Source: Cordylochernes scorpioides (Eukaryota > Arthropoda > Arachnida > Pseudoscorpiones > Chernetidae). From it: a stretch of DNA of 64,000 bases. Below are positions 30,757 through 41,639 of the stretch, in pieces; within the stretch, counting starts at the first letter, position 1, and each line of letters opens with the position of its first letter. The translations under genes and the position numbers were made by a program. Location: the NCBI GenBank assembly GCA_030710605.1, contig CP092876.1, positions 61,060,467 to 61,124,466 of the forward strand. The letters are read 5' to 3'. The notes beneath the pieces were generated by a model. That model was not told the DNA's origin. It did not search any database and saw only the letters and a list, made by a program, of their open reading frames with translations.

Positions 30757-31191
30757 CAAGGTTGTTACAAAAGTTTGTAAACATATTATGATTATAATAC
30801 AATATAACGCGGCTTATGATTGTAGAACGACATTTGAAAATTATCCCGCATGTGTTTTTTTAACGAAAAAAATCGAAATTTATTTTAAGGAGAAATAACG
30901 ATTATTTCTAACATGAAGGATGAAGTATGAAAGGATGAATTGGGAAGAGTAATGATAAACGAAAAAATCCCATCCCTAGACACTTTAATTTTCCGTTTAT
31001 CATTACTCTTTACAATTCATACTTTAATTCTTCATTCTTAAGGTTAGAAATAATAGTTATTTCTCCTTAAAATAAATTTCGATTTTTCGTTCAAAAGAAA
31101 CACATACAGGATAATTTTCAAATGTTGTTCTACAATATTATGGTTATGTTTTATATTTTGCAAGTGTTTACGGACTTTTGGGACAACCTTG
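30757..31191. mobile_element. Foldback MITE with mariner-type ends (family B, intact)
   Basis: TA (30,755-30,756 and 31,192-31,193) flanks terminal repeats reading CAAGGTTGTTACAAAAGT (left) and CAAGGTTGTCCCAAAAGT (right, reversed). Inverted homology continues through almost the whole element, including TGTAGAACRACATTTGAAA and AATTTATTTTAAGGAGAAAT. A second short inverted repeat near the centre (ATTACTCTT...) closes the hairpin. There is no coding capacity. Confidence 0.85.
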
Positions 31192-31305
31192 TAATTCTGA
31201 AACTTGGCCTACCTGCTGATTGGCCACCCTTGATATAGAACATCAGAGATTTAATCATTCTTCTATAAGAATTCTGTTATAATTTGACTAAGGCTACCAA
31301 TATTA

Positions 31306-31384
31306 CCAAGGTTGTCCCAAAAGTTCGTAAACACTTTCAAAATATAAATCATAATATGTTTACGAACTTTTGAGACAACCTTAT
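31306..31384. mobile_element. 79-bp minimal element made of two TIRs
   Basis: CCAAGGTTGTCCCAAAAGTT (left) and its near-complement ACTTTTGAGACAACCTTA (right) are separated by only a few tens of bases, and TA lies at both edges. These are the same ends as the MITE at 30,757-31,191, with practically no interior. A single such end also occurs at 38,302-38,335. Confidence 0.75.
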
Positions 31385-31784
31385 AGTCAGGAATCCAACT
31401 GAGACTTTGCTTTTGTATTCTGTAATTAGGTTACGTGATTGAATTTTTGTTATATTTCTATATTGCCGCGATATATAGCCCGAGTTGAGGGAATCTAATC
31501 TGTTGATGAGGAATTTGACTCTTGGTTAGTACGGCAGTGTCACCATTGTTATCCAATCTGTTCCATTTGTTTTATAACCCCTGATTTTAACATGTTGTTC
31601 TGGTTTTGAAATATTTTAGTTAAAAGGACTATGTGTTCTCGATTTCATGCCGGGAGTCAAAATAAATTAGTTCAGAGTTTTTTGAAGTTATCATATCATA
31701 TGAGTTCCAATGACAAATTATAATCTATAGATTGAAATCTTGCCCGGAGGATATTGATCTAAAAAAACAAAGGTGACATTTGTT

Positions 31785-32015
31785 AAAATAGACGTCAAAC
31801 TAGACATCTATTGACCGTCCCCGAAAACTAGCAGTCTCGGGTGGGTGAAAAAGCCACAACACCAGCTTTGGCAAACTGAAAAGCGTCCACCTAGAGACTA
31901 TGGTTTCGGGCTAATGGCCCTCCTAAGCCTAGGGCGGACTTTATTCCATGAGATCCACAAGGGATCTAATGGATTCTTGACAATCTGCCATAGAGGTGTT
32001 TTAAATTCTAATCTG
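31785..32015 (+). repeat. Dispersed repeat (family C, copy 1)
   Basis: Colinear with 35,110-35,345. Shared words include ACATCTATTGACCGTC, GGTTTCGGGCTAATGGCC and GGGCGGACTTTATTCCATG. The terminal repeats seen around the 35-kb copy are not clear here. Confidence 0.7.
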
Positions 32016-32516
32016 TCTTTAAGAACGGCATGTTCATCTCATTGGGGCGTATCACTCTAAAGACAAACAATGCTGTCATTTGTTGGAAAATTTTAATGAG
32101 AATTTCACACAGCGAATTCTTGATGTCAGGTATGTTTGATTGAATAAGAGCCATTTATTGAGTCGAGTTTTTTTTATGGCTTTAAGTTCTATTTCTTTTA
32201 AATGAGAACGTCCCAGGCATTATTAACTGGTGCAGATGGCTGTATCATGGTGTCGGAAGTGTTCTCAGTTTATCATGTTTCTGGAACACGGGACATCCTC
32301 GGAAGTTCCTGCGTGAAAACGTGAGATAGTGCTCTTTAAATAGCGTGGTAGGAAGAAAACAGTTCCTACGGACGATGTATCGCCATAATCTTATGGATCC
32401 ATACTGGAAATTACACACCCCCCGCTGTAAGCTCGTCGGCGAGCATTTTTGGAGAAACATACAGACGTGATCATAACGAAGCCAACTGGACAACATGCCC
32501 GCTGCATAAGAAGCCA

Positions 32517-32824
32517 GGGTCGGTGGAAGGGTGGTCTAAACCGTTGGTTTTCGACCGCTACGACCCGGTTCGATTCTCGCATTGGGCACTTTTTTTCTGA
32601 TTAAAAAATAATTTCCAATGACCCCCGATTCTTGCAAAAGTCCAACCCCACCAGAGAGTGCAAGTAACCAAACTGGGCTCTGGCACATTTGTAAGTGCAA
32701 AGTCGAACTGCTTTTCACATGTGTAGACATGTGGTAGACTTACAGTAAAAGCAGTCGTCAACCTTTACCCACTATGATTATCATGGCCTGTACCACGTGT
32801 ACTATGGATAAGCAAAAAAAAAAA
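32517..32824 (+). mobile_element. tRNA-derived SINE (family 1, copy B)
   Basis: The head has TGGTCTAAACCGTTGG (A-box-like) and GGTTCGATTCT (B box, about 32,566). The body matches 11,302-11,618, including CTTTTCACATGTGTAGACATG, and the end is A-rich after GGATAAGC. A clear target-site duplication was not identified. Confidence 0.75.
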
Positions 32825-33084
32825 GAAGAATTCGTAGGAAGCACCGACAAGGGGAAGATGTAAGCACGGAAGGAGCTGGATAAGGAGCGTGGCTGGGGAT
32901 AAAAAGCTGTGTCAAGTAAACCAGTAAGAAGGACTCCAAGCCAGTCTGATACCTGCCAAAGTCAGGGTTCAGTCCAAAGCAGGGCATGTTAGGTGGGAGG
33001 CGGTGACAGAGGTTGCGAGGAGGGATCACTGCTGGCGGCCTGGAGGACCATACTGAGACTGTCAAATTTATGTGACAATATAAG

Positions 33085-33655
33085 CAGTTTTAGCTTACCA
33101 GTTTGTTGGAAAGTTTGTTGTTTATTTGTATTTGATTAGCGAACTAATCTCCATGCCTTCGGTTTGCACAAATGTGGCCATGTTTGTATATAAGGGGGGA
33201 CCATAGGTATGCAGGGACTCTTGCGACCCGGGTTCGATTCCCGGGTGGCGCACCTTTTCGGGGCTCAAAAATCATCCATTCTGGTTAGGAGCCCCGTAAA
33301 TAAAGATATTTCCACGCAGGGACTCTTCGAGGAGTAGAGTTGTGTGGAGACGCTGAGAGCGTTCTCTGTGTCCGTGTTTGGTGGTCTCCTGGCATACCTA
33401 TGTAACCCCGGCCCACTCCGCTGCAATAAAAGATAAGTACTGTTTTTATATAACTTTATCGTGAGTTTATATTTATATCGTGAGTTTTATTTACGTCCTT
33501 TTTGTTGTTGTTGCACTCTTGAGTGTACGCTTTTCTGTGTGTTAAGTTAAATTTACTTAAGGCCCTAGTGAATTGCACTTTGTATGTTAACCCGTTAAAG
33601 TAAACGCTGTCAAGACCACTGTACACCGAGCTCACTACGCCGCCGGTTGTTAAAC
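33085..33655 (+). repeat. LTR-like repeat with nested insertion (copy 1)
   Basis: Homologous to about 40,695-41,140. Shared landmarks are GTGGCCATGTYTGTATATAAG (a TATA box), GTGTGGAGACGCT, GCAATAAAAG and CACTCTTGAGTGTACG. The order TATA box, short transcribed segment, AATAAA fits an LTR, and no internal coding region is adjacent, so it is probably a solo LTR. Edges are approximate. A 93-bp insertion interrupts it at 33,223-33,315. Confidence 0.55.
33223..33315 (+). mobile_element. 93-bp retroposon with tRNA T-arm, inside an LTR
   Basis: The insertion is bounded by an exact 12-bp duplication, GCAGGGACTCTT (33,211-33,222 and 33,316-33,327). It starts with a tRNA-like T-arm, CCCGGGTTCGATTCCCGGG, continues TGGCGCACC, and contains a hairpin GGGGCTC...GAGCCCC. 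It looks like a 5'-truncated SINE or a tRNA 3'-half retroposon. The other LTR copy, at 40.7 kb, lacks it. Confidence 0.7.
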
Positions 33656-33700
33656 TTAAAAATATTTCATTCTTAGAAACACTGTTGAATTAAAAATGTA

Positions 33701-33873
33701 AATATTAAGACACGAATGTTTCTTTTCACCAATAAATCAAACTTACACTATCCTTACTGCGATGAAAAAATATTGGGAGGGCTTGGCTCATCAGTGGTGA
33801 ACCCTCCCAACAGTAAGGATAGTAGAAGTTTGATTTATTTGTGAAAAGAAAAACATTCGCGTCTTAATATTTT
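33701..33873. mobile_element. Foldback MITE (family A, deleted copy)
   Basis: Arms with ACGAATGTTTCTTTTCACC on the left and AAAACATTCGCGTCTTAATA on the right match the 24.3-kb element. Part of the right arm opposite the GGGAGGGCTTGGCTCATCAG block is missing, so the hairpin is asymmetric. Confidence 0.75.
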
Positions 33874-33969
33874 CCTTTGTTATATATATGGCGCGTTATT
33901 GCTTCATTGAATTGTTGAATAAAGTCAGTGTTGCATCTCCAAGGCTAGGAACCTAGGTATTGTTTCTCT

Positions 33970-34080
33970 CTCAGTTGTTGTTGTCGTGTCCAATGAAGAG
34001 CCTCAGATGTCTCCATGCATCTCTATCACAGCAGCAGAAATGTCCTCTATCTTGGGTGTGTAAAGCTGCTGCTATTATAG
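33970..34080 (+). repeat. Dispersed repeat matching intron 3 of the host gene
   Basis: TTGTTGTCGTGTCCAATGAAGA and the following block recur at 14,116-14,220. The family is unrecognised. Confidence 0.6.
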
Positions 34081-34634
34081 GGGGGGGAGTCCGACCACAC
34101 CTCCCTGCGGTCCCCCCTGAACCCTTGCAATATTCGACCAAATTCTTGTTCGTTTCCAAGGTGACTAACGTGGCAACGGCACCCATTTTCCAATGAAGAG
34201 CAAAACCGATATCTCTCTCAGTCGCAAAGAGAATAAAGTTATTCACAATTCAATTCAATAATCCCCGGTGTCAATATTGAACTGAAAACACAGCCTTCCA
34301 GAGATACGTTACTTTCCTTTTTTAAGTCTTTATCTTAATAGAATAAATTCTTATGTGAAAAAATCAATTTGAACTTCGTTTTATATCGAGGCAGATTCGT
34401 CTTTAATAAAGAGAAGCAATTGATATAATAAAGATTTTTGATATCACTGAATACGTCATATACAACCTATGGTGTTAATTTTAATAACGAATATGATGAA
34501 GAAAAAGAGCTCGACTTAATTTTAGCGACTCAAATATAACTCTATACAAATTCTCTCTGACATTCTTTGTTATCATTTTATGTAACTAATTATACAATGT
34601 GTGATGTCTAAGTAAAGCTTCTTTTGAAAATTGG

Positions 34635-34791
34635 AAACTATTATAGACGCGTATGATTCTTTTAAAAATAAAACAATTTATACTGTCCTTACTGCAATGG
34701 AAAAATTAATGGGAGGGCATTTTTTCCTTTGCAGTAAGGGCAGTAGAAATTGTTTTATTTTTAAAAGAATCATACGCGTCTATAATAGTTT
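34635..34791. mobile_element. Short near-perfect foldback MITE (family D)
   Basis: Arms of about 70 bp (34,635-34,705 and 34,720-34,791) are nearly perfect inverted copies with a loop of about 14 bp. AAACTATTATAGACGCGTAT starts the left arm and its complement ends the right arm. The block near the loop, CTTACTGCAATGGAAAAA with GGGAGGGC, resembles family A. The flank reads AACAGATGGCGCGC. A half copy lies at 38,182-38,275. Confidence 0.85.
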
Positions 34792-35093
34792 TGAATTTTA
34801 ATAACAGATGGCGCGCTAATGCATCATTATTTAAAGCTTGTTTTTTTTTATAATAAAGTTATTTTGTTCATTATATAGTGCTCATTGCAACATTGTGTTT
34901 GAAACTGTGTCAAGACATGATTTGTGCTCTGCAGCAGAGAGGGAGACTATGAATAAGTGAAATGTTTCATCCAGATATATAAATCCATTGCATTCGGTAG
35001 TCAGATTCGCTTGTTTGGTACCGAGATGAAACACCATCCTCTGGTTAAAGTTTATTTATTATTTATTTTCTTGACAATAACATTGTAAGATTT

Positions 35094-35496
35094 ATAAAAG
35101 CAAAAATCGCCTCCCCCGTCAAAATTAACGTCAAAAATGGGCTCCATCTATTGACCGTCGCTGCAAACTAGCAGTTTCAGGTCGAAGACAAAGCCAAAAC
35201 ACCAGATTTGGAAAACTGAAAAGCTTCCCCCCGAAGACCATGGTTTCGGGCTAATGGCCCTCTTCAGTCCAGGGCGGACTTTATTCCATGAGATCCACTT
35301 GGGATCTAATGGAATCTTCTCAATCTGCCAAATAGGCGTTTAGCTGACAAAGTAGCTAGGCCAAATATATGGCCAAAATATAGACGGTAATTTTTACGAG
35401 AGGAAATTTATATATAAAGCAAAAGTCGCCTATCCCCGTCAAAATGACGTCTAGTTTTGAGGTTTATTTTGAAGGGAGAGGCGACCGTTGCTCTTA
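35094..35496. mobile_element. Element with terminal inverted repeats (family C, copy 2)
   Basis: The left end ATAAAAGCAAAAATCGCC and the reversed right end ATAAGAGCAACGGTCGCC are inverted copies over about 39 bp. A near-duplicate flank AGATT (35,088 and 35,497) may be the target duplication. The interior matches 31,785-32,015. A second internal foldback lies at 35,418-35,490. There is no coding frame. Confidence 0.6.
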
Positions 35497-35888
35497 TAGA
35501 TTAATTTCCTCTAATTTGCATCTATTATAAGATGTGTATAAATTTACGTATCCTATTTCTTTAATATATGAATATTTAAACAGTACATAGTCCCTGTAAT
35601 CACCAAAGGAGAACCAAAAATGTTGTTTATGCTTCCCAACATCTGAGCGTCATCCCAAACGGCCGTTGTACGGCGGCGAGTGTCAATATGTTGAGGCGAT
35701 ATTCTCCAGCGGTTCAACAATACAATTAATAAGAAAGGCCGCCGAGCCCATTGTTGCACCTTTTTTACTGTCCAACAATGTGGGTTCCTCCCACTCACAA
35801 TTAAGTGGGTGCCAGATGGCGCTTCGTGACGTCACGCCACCTGTCCGTGACGTCATCCTTCGCGCGGGAGGAAACGGTCGCTGACAGC

Positions 35889-37225
35889 TGTCTGGACAGA
35901 ACAGTGCAGCTGTGCCTCCTGGAGCCTGCCTGGAACAATGTTCCATCTCTTGGGTGTCTTGGACTTCACTGTCTGTAGTTATAGTGATTGTCTGGACAGA
36001 ACAGTACAGCTGTGCCTCCTGGAGCCTGCCTGGAAAAATGTTCCATCTCTTGGGTGTCTTGGACTTCACTGTCTGTAGTTATAGTGATTGTCTGAACAGA
36101 ACAGTGCAGCTGTGCCTCCTGGAGCCTGCCTGGAACAATGTTCCATCTCTTGGGTGTCTTGGACTTCACTGTCTGTAGTTATAGTGATTGTCTGGACAGA
36201 ACAGTGCAGCTGTGCCTCCTGGAGCCTGCCTGGAACAATGTTCCATCTCTTGGGTGTCTTGGACTTCACTGTCTGTAGTTATAGTGATTGTCTGGACAGA
36301 ACAGTGCAGCTGTGCCTCCTGGAGCCTGCCTGGAACAATGTTCCATCTCTTGGGTGTCTTGGACTTCACTGTCTGTAGTTATAGTGATTGTCTGGATACA
36401 GCTGTTCTCTGGAGCCTGTTTGAAACAATGTTACAACTTGTGGGTGGTTGGACTTCACTGTTTGTAGTTATATCAGATGGCTTTGCAAACACACAGAACA
36501 GTGCAGCTGTGCTCTAGAGCCTCTCTGAAACAATGTTCCAACTTGTGGGTGGTTGGATTTCACTGTTTGTAGTTATAGCAGATGGCTGTACAAACACGCA
36601 GAACAGTGCAGCTGTGCTCTGGGGCCTGTTTGAAACAATGTTACAACTTGTGGGTGGTTGGACTTCACTGTTTGTAGTTATAGCAAATTTCTGGACATAC
36701 AAACAGAACAGTGCAGCTGTGCTCTGGAGCCTCTCTGAAACAATGTTCCAACTTGTGGGTGGTTGGACTTCACTGTTTGTAGTTATAGCAGATAGCTGTA
36801 CAAACACACATAACAGTGCAACTGTGCTCTGGAACCAGTCTGAAACAATGTTTCAACTCGTGGGTGGTTGGACTTCACTGTTTGTAGTTATAGCAGATGG
36901 CTGTACAAACACACAGAACAGTGCAACTGTGCTCTGGAACCTGTCTGAAACGATGTTACACCTCGTGGGTGGTTGAACTTCACTGTTTGTAGTTATAGCA
37001 GATGGCTGTACAAACACACAGAACAGTGCAACTGTGCTCTGGAACCTGTCTGAAACAATGTTTCAACTCGTGGGTGGTTGGACTTCACTGTTTGTAGTTA
37101 TAGCAGATGGCTGTACAAACACACAGAACAGTGCAACTGTGCTCTGGAACCTGTCTGAAACAATGTTTCAACTCGTGGGTGGTTGGACTTCACTGTTTAT
37201 AGTTATAGCAGATGGCTGGACAGAA
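35889..37225 (+). repeat. Tandem array, 100-bp then about 105-bp units
   Basis: Five almost identical 100-bp units (35,889-36,388) start TGTCTGGACAGAACAGTGCA and end GTAGTTATAGTGAT. About eight more diverged units of 104-106 bp follow (to 37,225), with CAAACACACAGAACAGTGCA and GTAGTTATAGCAGATGG. The two subfamilies share a core (AACAATGTT...TGGACTTCACTGT). Long frames on both strands come from the repeat and are not called as genes. Confidence 0.92.
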
Positions 37226-37264
37226 CGGTGCAGCTGTGTCCCCAAAATGGTAATGTATAAGTAA

Positions 37265-38180
37265 TTCGTTCGCGAAAACCTTTTATAGAAAGTTTGAGAG
37301 TATTCTCTAATTCATCCAAGTTCTTTTTTTCTGTCTGTGGGTCTCCAAAATAATCTATAAAATAATCTCAAATATGTTTTCAAAAATTATTCTATTACTA
37401 TTTGTCGCGAGAAAAGGAATAACGCCGACAACGGGGTCTCTGAACGGCTATACGAACATTAGACTGATGCAACTGGCCTTTAGGATGGCAAAAGAGCTCT
37501 CTGGACTGATGCAAACGACTTCTGGGATGGTACAAGATCTTTCTGGACTGATGCAAAACACTCTATGGCTGATTAAAGAATGTTCCCTGAGTACACAAGA
37601 GTGTTCTGGTTTTATCGTATATGATATAGACAGATATGAAAAGTACATTACACTTAGCAGGATCCACCAGATGTGGCCATCTGTTAGAATATTGTACTAT
37701 ATTAAAACTTCCTCTTTGAATATATTGAACCTGATAATATATCGTCTACTTCTACATATCGCCATTCTTTTACGCCCAAATTGAGATTATATATTTTTAA
37801 TTTCCAATTATAAAAATCTTTTACTTTGAATACATTTATTTCTCACCATCCTAAAACTCCCGAAACACCTTTTCGAGTCTCATAGGCATTTTGAGGCGAG
37901 GAATAATATGGAAGTTTGGTTCTGTCAATTAAACCCACTGCCCGCTGTCTTTCAAATGGAATAGCAAACATTTTGAAAAACTATCAAAAATACAACAGAA
38001 TAGTCAAAGTGATCAGGATTGCCTACTTTGACAAATTGTAAAAAAAGGTTTTGTGAATGATAAGTTGCTTGTTTGTCTGCACAAAATTAATTACTATTAT
38101 ACTCCTGAACTTATTAAGATTAAGGTTCCTGAAATTATTGAGAATTTGTTGGCATGCTGCTTATAGATTGAGAGCCATGC
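37265..38180. other. Non-coding stretch with a short local repeat
   Basis: TCTGGACTGATGCAAA recurs at about 37,499 and 37,547, forming a degenerate repeat of about 48 bp. An open frame at 37,374-37,784 spans it but shows no domain. Nothing else is supported. Confidence 0.45.
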
Positions 38181-38181
38181 C

Positions 38182-38335
38182 CTCCCTTTAATTTTTCAAT
38201 TGCATTAAGGACAGTAGAAATTGTTTAATTTTTAAAAGAATCATACGCGTCTATAATAGTTTCGAATTTTCATAACAGATGGCGCGCTAATGCATTATAA
38301 TCATAATATGTTTACGAACTTTTGGGACAACCTTA
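38182..38335. repeat. Half of a family D MITE joined to a mariner-type TIR
   Basis: CCCTCCCTTTAATTTTTCAA through CATACGCGTCTATAATAG matches one arm of the 34.6-kb MITE, followed by the same AACAGATGGCGCGC flank. It runs directly into ATAATATGTTTACGAACTTT and GGGACAACCTTATA, the terminal repeat of the 31.3-kb element. Confidence 0.7.
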
Positions 38336-38339
38336 TAAC

Positions 38340-38600
38340 AAGACACCCATCCTTCCCTCCCACCAGGCGAAGCACACACCAGCTGGCCGTTACACCCAGA
38401 GAAGCACTTGACTCAAAGCGGAAGAGCCCAAGATTCGCATTAAGCCACCGGAGACGTTCTTGCGCAACGAGGTGCACTTCTTTAATGGGCACTTGGCACG
38501 TGTCTTCCTCCCCTGCCGCTAATTACCCCGCGGGGGTCTCCACGGGGGTCAAGGGCACCCCATCGGCTTCTTGTATAACCTCGGGCCCGAGCTGGTGATG
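38340..38600 (+). other. GC-rich island, possible degraded exon
   Basis: This block is much richer in G and C than its surroundings. One plus frame reads PKIRIKPPETFLRNEVHFF and, after a stop, GHPIGFLYNLGPELV. These look protein-like but match no family I recognise. Frames are broken and no convincing splice sites flank it, so it may be a pseudogene fragment. Confidence 0.25.
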
Positions 38601-38884
38601 ATCATTTCTGTAGGCTCTAGGAGTGACACACTGATTAATGACGGGTTAATGATGATGATCATTTGATGTTTTATGTTTTATATATTACAGGGGGTTCACT
38701 TTTCTCTGTGAATTTGTGTATAGTAACGTTTCCATAGATATGTAAACATTCATAACTCCTATAAAGAGTCAAAAATAGTAACTAGGCAGAAAGAAAATAC
38801 TGAGACATCAATTAAAATAGTATGAGTTTTGGTAAAAGAAAATAAACTTGGATCGCAATGTATAACCATTATTGAGTACTCATG

Positions 38885-39010
38885 GTGACGTCTTGTCCAT
38901 GGAGCAGATCAGAACGGTCTGTGCACCCTGATCACAATACCGGACAACTGAGGTGACTTGTTCGTATGGATGTCCTCTTTTGGATTGATGTCTGCGTTGC
39001 TCCATGGAAA
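38885..39010 (-). repeat. Dispersed repeat, inverted copy of 13.8 kb
   Basis: Reverse complement of the intron 2 repeat at 13,780-13,920, sharing GATCTGCTCCATGGACAAGAC and GCAGACATCAATCCA. Confidence 0.6.
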
Positions 39011-40690
39011 GGGGGTGCCATTGCCCCGTTAGTCAGCCACATTTCAGAGTTCCCTGTAGGCCTTCACGATTACCGTAGCGGCTCGGGGCTCACAAAGTTC
39101 ATTGAATACTCATAAATTATTTGTTACTAGGAGCTCTCTTGTTCTTGTGTGAATGTCATTAAATCAGGCCTAACCATTATAAGAGGGATGGAAAGCTAGG
39201 ACAAATAAGGGCCCAAGATAGAGATACTGGAGTCTAGGAGCTGAAGGAACTGCAGAAAAAAATCTGAGGAACTGATCTTATTAGTTTACCATTCAGTTTT
39301 TTAATGTGTGTACAGATATGGTCACGCAAGCGAGTGTTAATTTATAAGGTTATGTTGTTCTATCTTTCCAAGCTCTCAATATTTCTTGACTCCATGGAAA
39401 GTAAAAATATGATAAATTTTCATTCATCTTAAAAATAAACGAACAATTCAGGCGATGAAAGTGGCAAATCCTAGAGCTATTCGAAATTACTAGAATCGTT
39501 GTTCTTGATGAAGCGTGCTGCTCGTGAAAATACAATTTCCTACAGATCTTAAATCCTACATACGTGTGGTGGGTGGCGGTAGTCTGTACATTAAAGCGAT
39601 GTATAAGTTTTATATGTACATACATACAAATGTTCTTACTGATAAGTCGATATCAGTGTCTAGCGGACACACGGGCAAAATAATAATATCGTCAAAACGT
39701 TTATTTAAATCTATTTGTAAACTTATTTTTATACACATCACACACCGACTTTGTCAGCCTTTGATCGGGAAACAAACAGCCAGAGCAGTGATAAACAAAC
39801 CGGGCAATTTGGTCAGTCGAACTACGTGTCTAGACATCTGGTTTTAAGGTTAGACAACCAGCAACTATTTTGGCCAATTAACCCCAACGAAGTCACCACA
39901 TCTGGTGAACCTATAATCATTATCTTTTATTCAATCAAATTTACTAAAACCTCTGTTAAATATTTCTGTATCTCAAACTTCTGTGCCATCAGGTAGATTT
40001 ATCGGTTATTGGAACAAGTACGAGAGGTCTGTCTACCCTCGGGCCCTTCGTGACATCACAGCACCTGGCCCCCCGGGGGAGTTCAACGGCCCCCCTCCCC
40101 CAACTGTCTGGTGGACCCCATTTCCGTGTTGGACAACGGCCGACAGATTGCTCAATAGGCCATCTCCTGATAATGAGAATCACTCCAATCAGAGGACTTT
40201 CAAACTTGCAACTATTGGCCAAACCCCACCTTGGAATCCTGCACCGAGGGCTAGCACCCTGAGACATGTACATGGTTGGCTTGACTTATCTCGGGGAAAT
40301 ATTTATACTCAATATATTGAGGAATCTGCAAACTCAGGGATATTTGCGTCAATACATTTCTAAAATCATATCAAATTGGCTATATACAAGGAGAAAGGTC
40401 AAGGAGAAAAAAACAAACATACAAAAGCAATTCTCTCAAAATTTCCTTCTCTCTCTTTCTCAGTTCAAAAGATATTTGTATATATATCTACAAAATTGAT
40501 TATAAAATTTTATATGTTCTTTTCTCATCTACGAATTCATGTAGCTGTCCGATGACTCCACATTTTTTTCTCTATAATACCGAAAAATTGGGCATTCAAG
40601 AAGTAGATGTTTAGAGTCTTGAATTTCTTCTCCGCAGAAGCATTCCGGTTCCTTTGTCAAATTATATTGACAAACATTTTCATTTTTTTC
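39011..40690. other. Mostly unannotated stretch with a GC-rich patch
   Basis: At 40,020-40,260 the sequence turns GC-rich and contains CCAATCA and TATTGGCCAA words, followed by a TATTTATA-like element near 40,302. This could be a promoter or an LTR remnant. A 126-codon frame at 39,983-40,363 has no domain, and I do not call it a gene. Confidence 0.3.
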
Positions 40691-40694
40691 TGAT

Positions 40695-41140
40695 CAGTTT
40701 TTAGCGGGAAGAATGTTGTCTTCGTTTGTTAGTGAACCAATCTCTCACGCATTCTCATTGGACGAAAGTGGCCATGTCTGTATATAAGAGGGGCTAAGGG
40801 AATAAGAGGGGGCCCATAGCGTGGAGAATTGGTGTGGAGACGCTTAAAGTGTTTTTCTACGTGGTTTTTCCGTGTCTGGGAATCTCTTCGCATCCCGGTG
40901 TGACCCGAGTCCGATCCCTACCAACGCTACAATAAAGATGAGTACTGTTTTGTTTTTATTTTACCAATCGCGAGTTTTACTTACTTCCTTCTTGTTGTTG
41001 GTGTTGTACTCTTGAGTGTACGATTTTCTGTGTATCAAGTTACATCTACTTTAGGCCCTAGTATATTCCTTTTTTGTGTGATAAAACCCGTAAAAGTAAC
41101 TTTTGTCACCTTCACCGCGCCGATAGTTGCCAAAAATAAA
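40695..41140 (+). repeat. LTR-like repeat (copy 2)
   Basis: Homologue of 33,085-33,655 without the 93-bp insertion. It has TATATAAG near 40,783, GTGTGGAGACGCTT, CTACAATAAAGATGAG and CTCTTGAGTGTACG. Probably a solo LTR. Edges are approximate and no target duplication was identified. Confidence 0.55.
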
Positions 41141-41394
41141 GAATTGATACAAAGTGAAGTTATAAAATCGCTGTAAAAAAGAATCAATCCTCCAAGGGAG
41201 TGTTACGTCATGCCATTCACGCCGGAACCCCAGCCTACCGTAACTCGACAGATGCCTGGCGCGTGCCCCGCGTCTTTTTTGTGCATCAGTTTAATTGAAG
41301 CCCATCTGGTGAAGGGAGTACCTATGTAGGTCGGATGATATCTCGCCCCGTGGCATGGGGAACATCTATTGGTGGGTTACAACTTCGTCTAGAT

Positions 41395-41600
41395 AAGGGG
41401 TCGGCAAACTGTGGCTTGTGAGCCACATGTAGATCTTTGGATGTGAACCTACGGCTCTTTATATAGTTCTATACGTAAATATTATTTATGCGAGTACTAT
41501 TCATTGTTGACAAGAAAAAAAATTGTGGCTCTTTAAAAATATTGTAAGTTTGTAAATTGCAATTTTTGACTCTTCCGACTCAATAGTTTGACGACCTCTG
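41395..41600. mobile_element. hAT-type MITE
   Basis: The ends read AAGGGGTCGGCAAACT (left) and TTTGACGACCTCTG (right), which are inverted copies and close to the CAGGGGTCGGCAAACT-type ends of hAT elements. An 8-bp target duplication is nearly exact: GTCTAGAT (41,387-41,394) and GTCTAGAA (41,601-41,608). The interior is AT-rich and non-coding, with GTGGCTC words. Confidence 0.75.
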
Positions 41601-41639
41601 GTCTAGAAAGAACTTGTCTGATTCACCAATAGTCATGCA

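Noticed and set aside
33211-33275. tRNA gene at the GGTTCGATTCC box
   Set aside because: Only the T-arm and the 3' acceptor strand are present. No D-arm, anticodon arm or 5' acceptor strand precedes it.
35912-36976. Frames across the 100-bp array on both strands
   Set aside because: Repeat artefacts with equal openness on both strands and no recognisable domain.
39983-40363. 126-codon plus frame in a GC-rich patch
   Set aside because: No domain, no signal peptide and overlapping open frames on both strands. The openness is explained by the local GC content.
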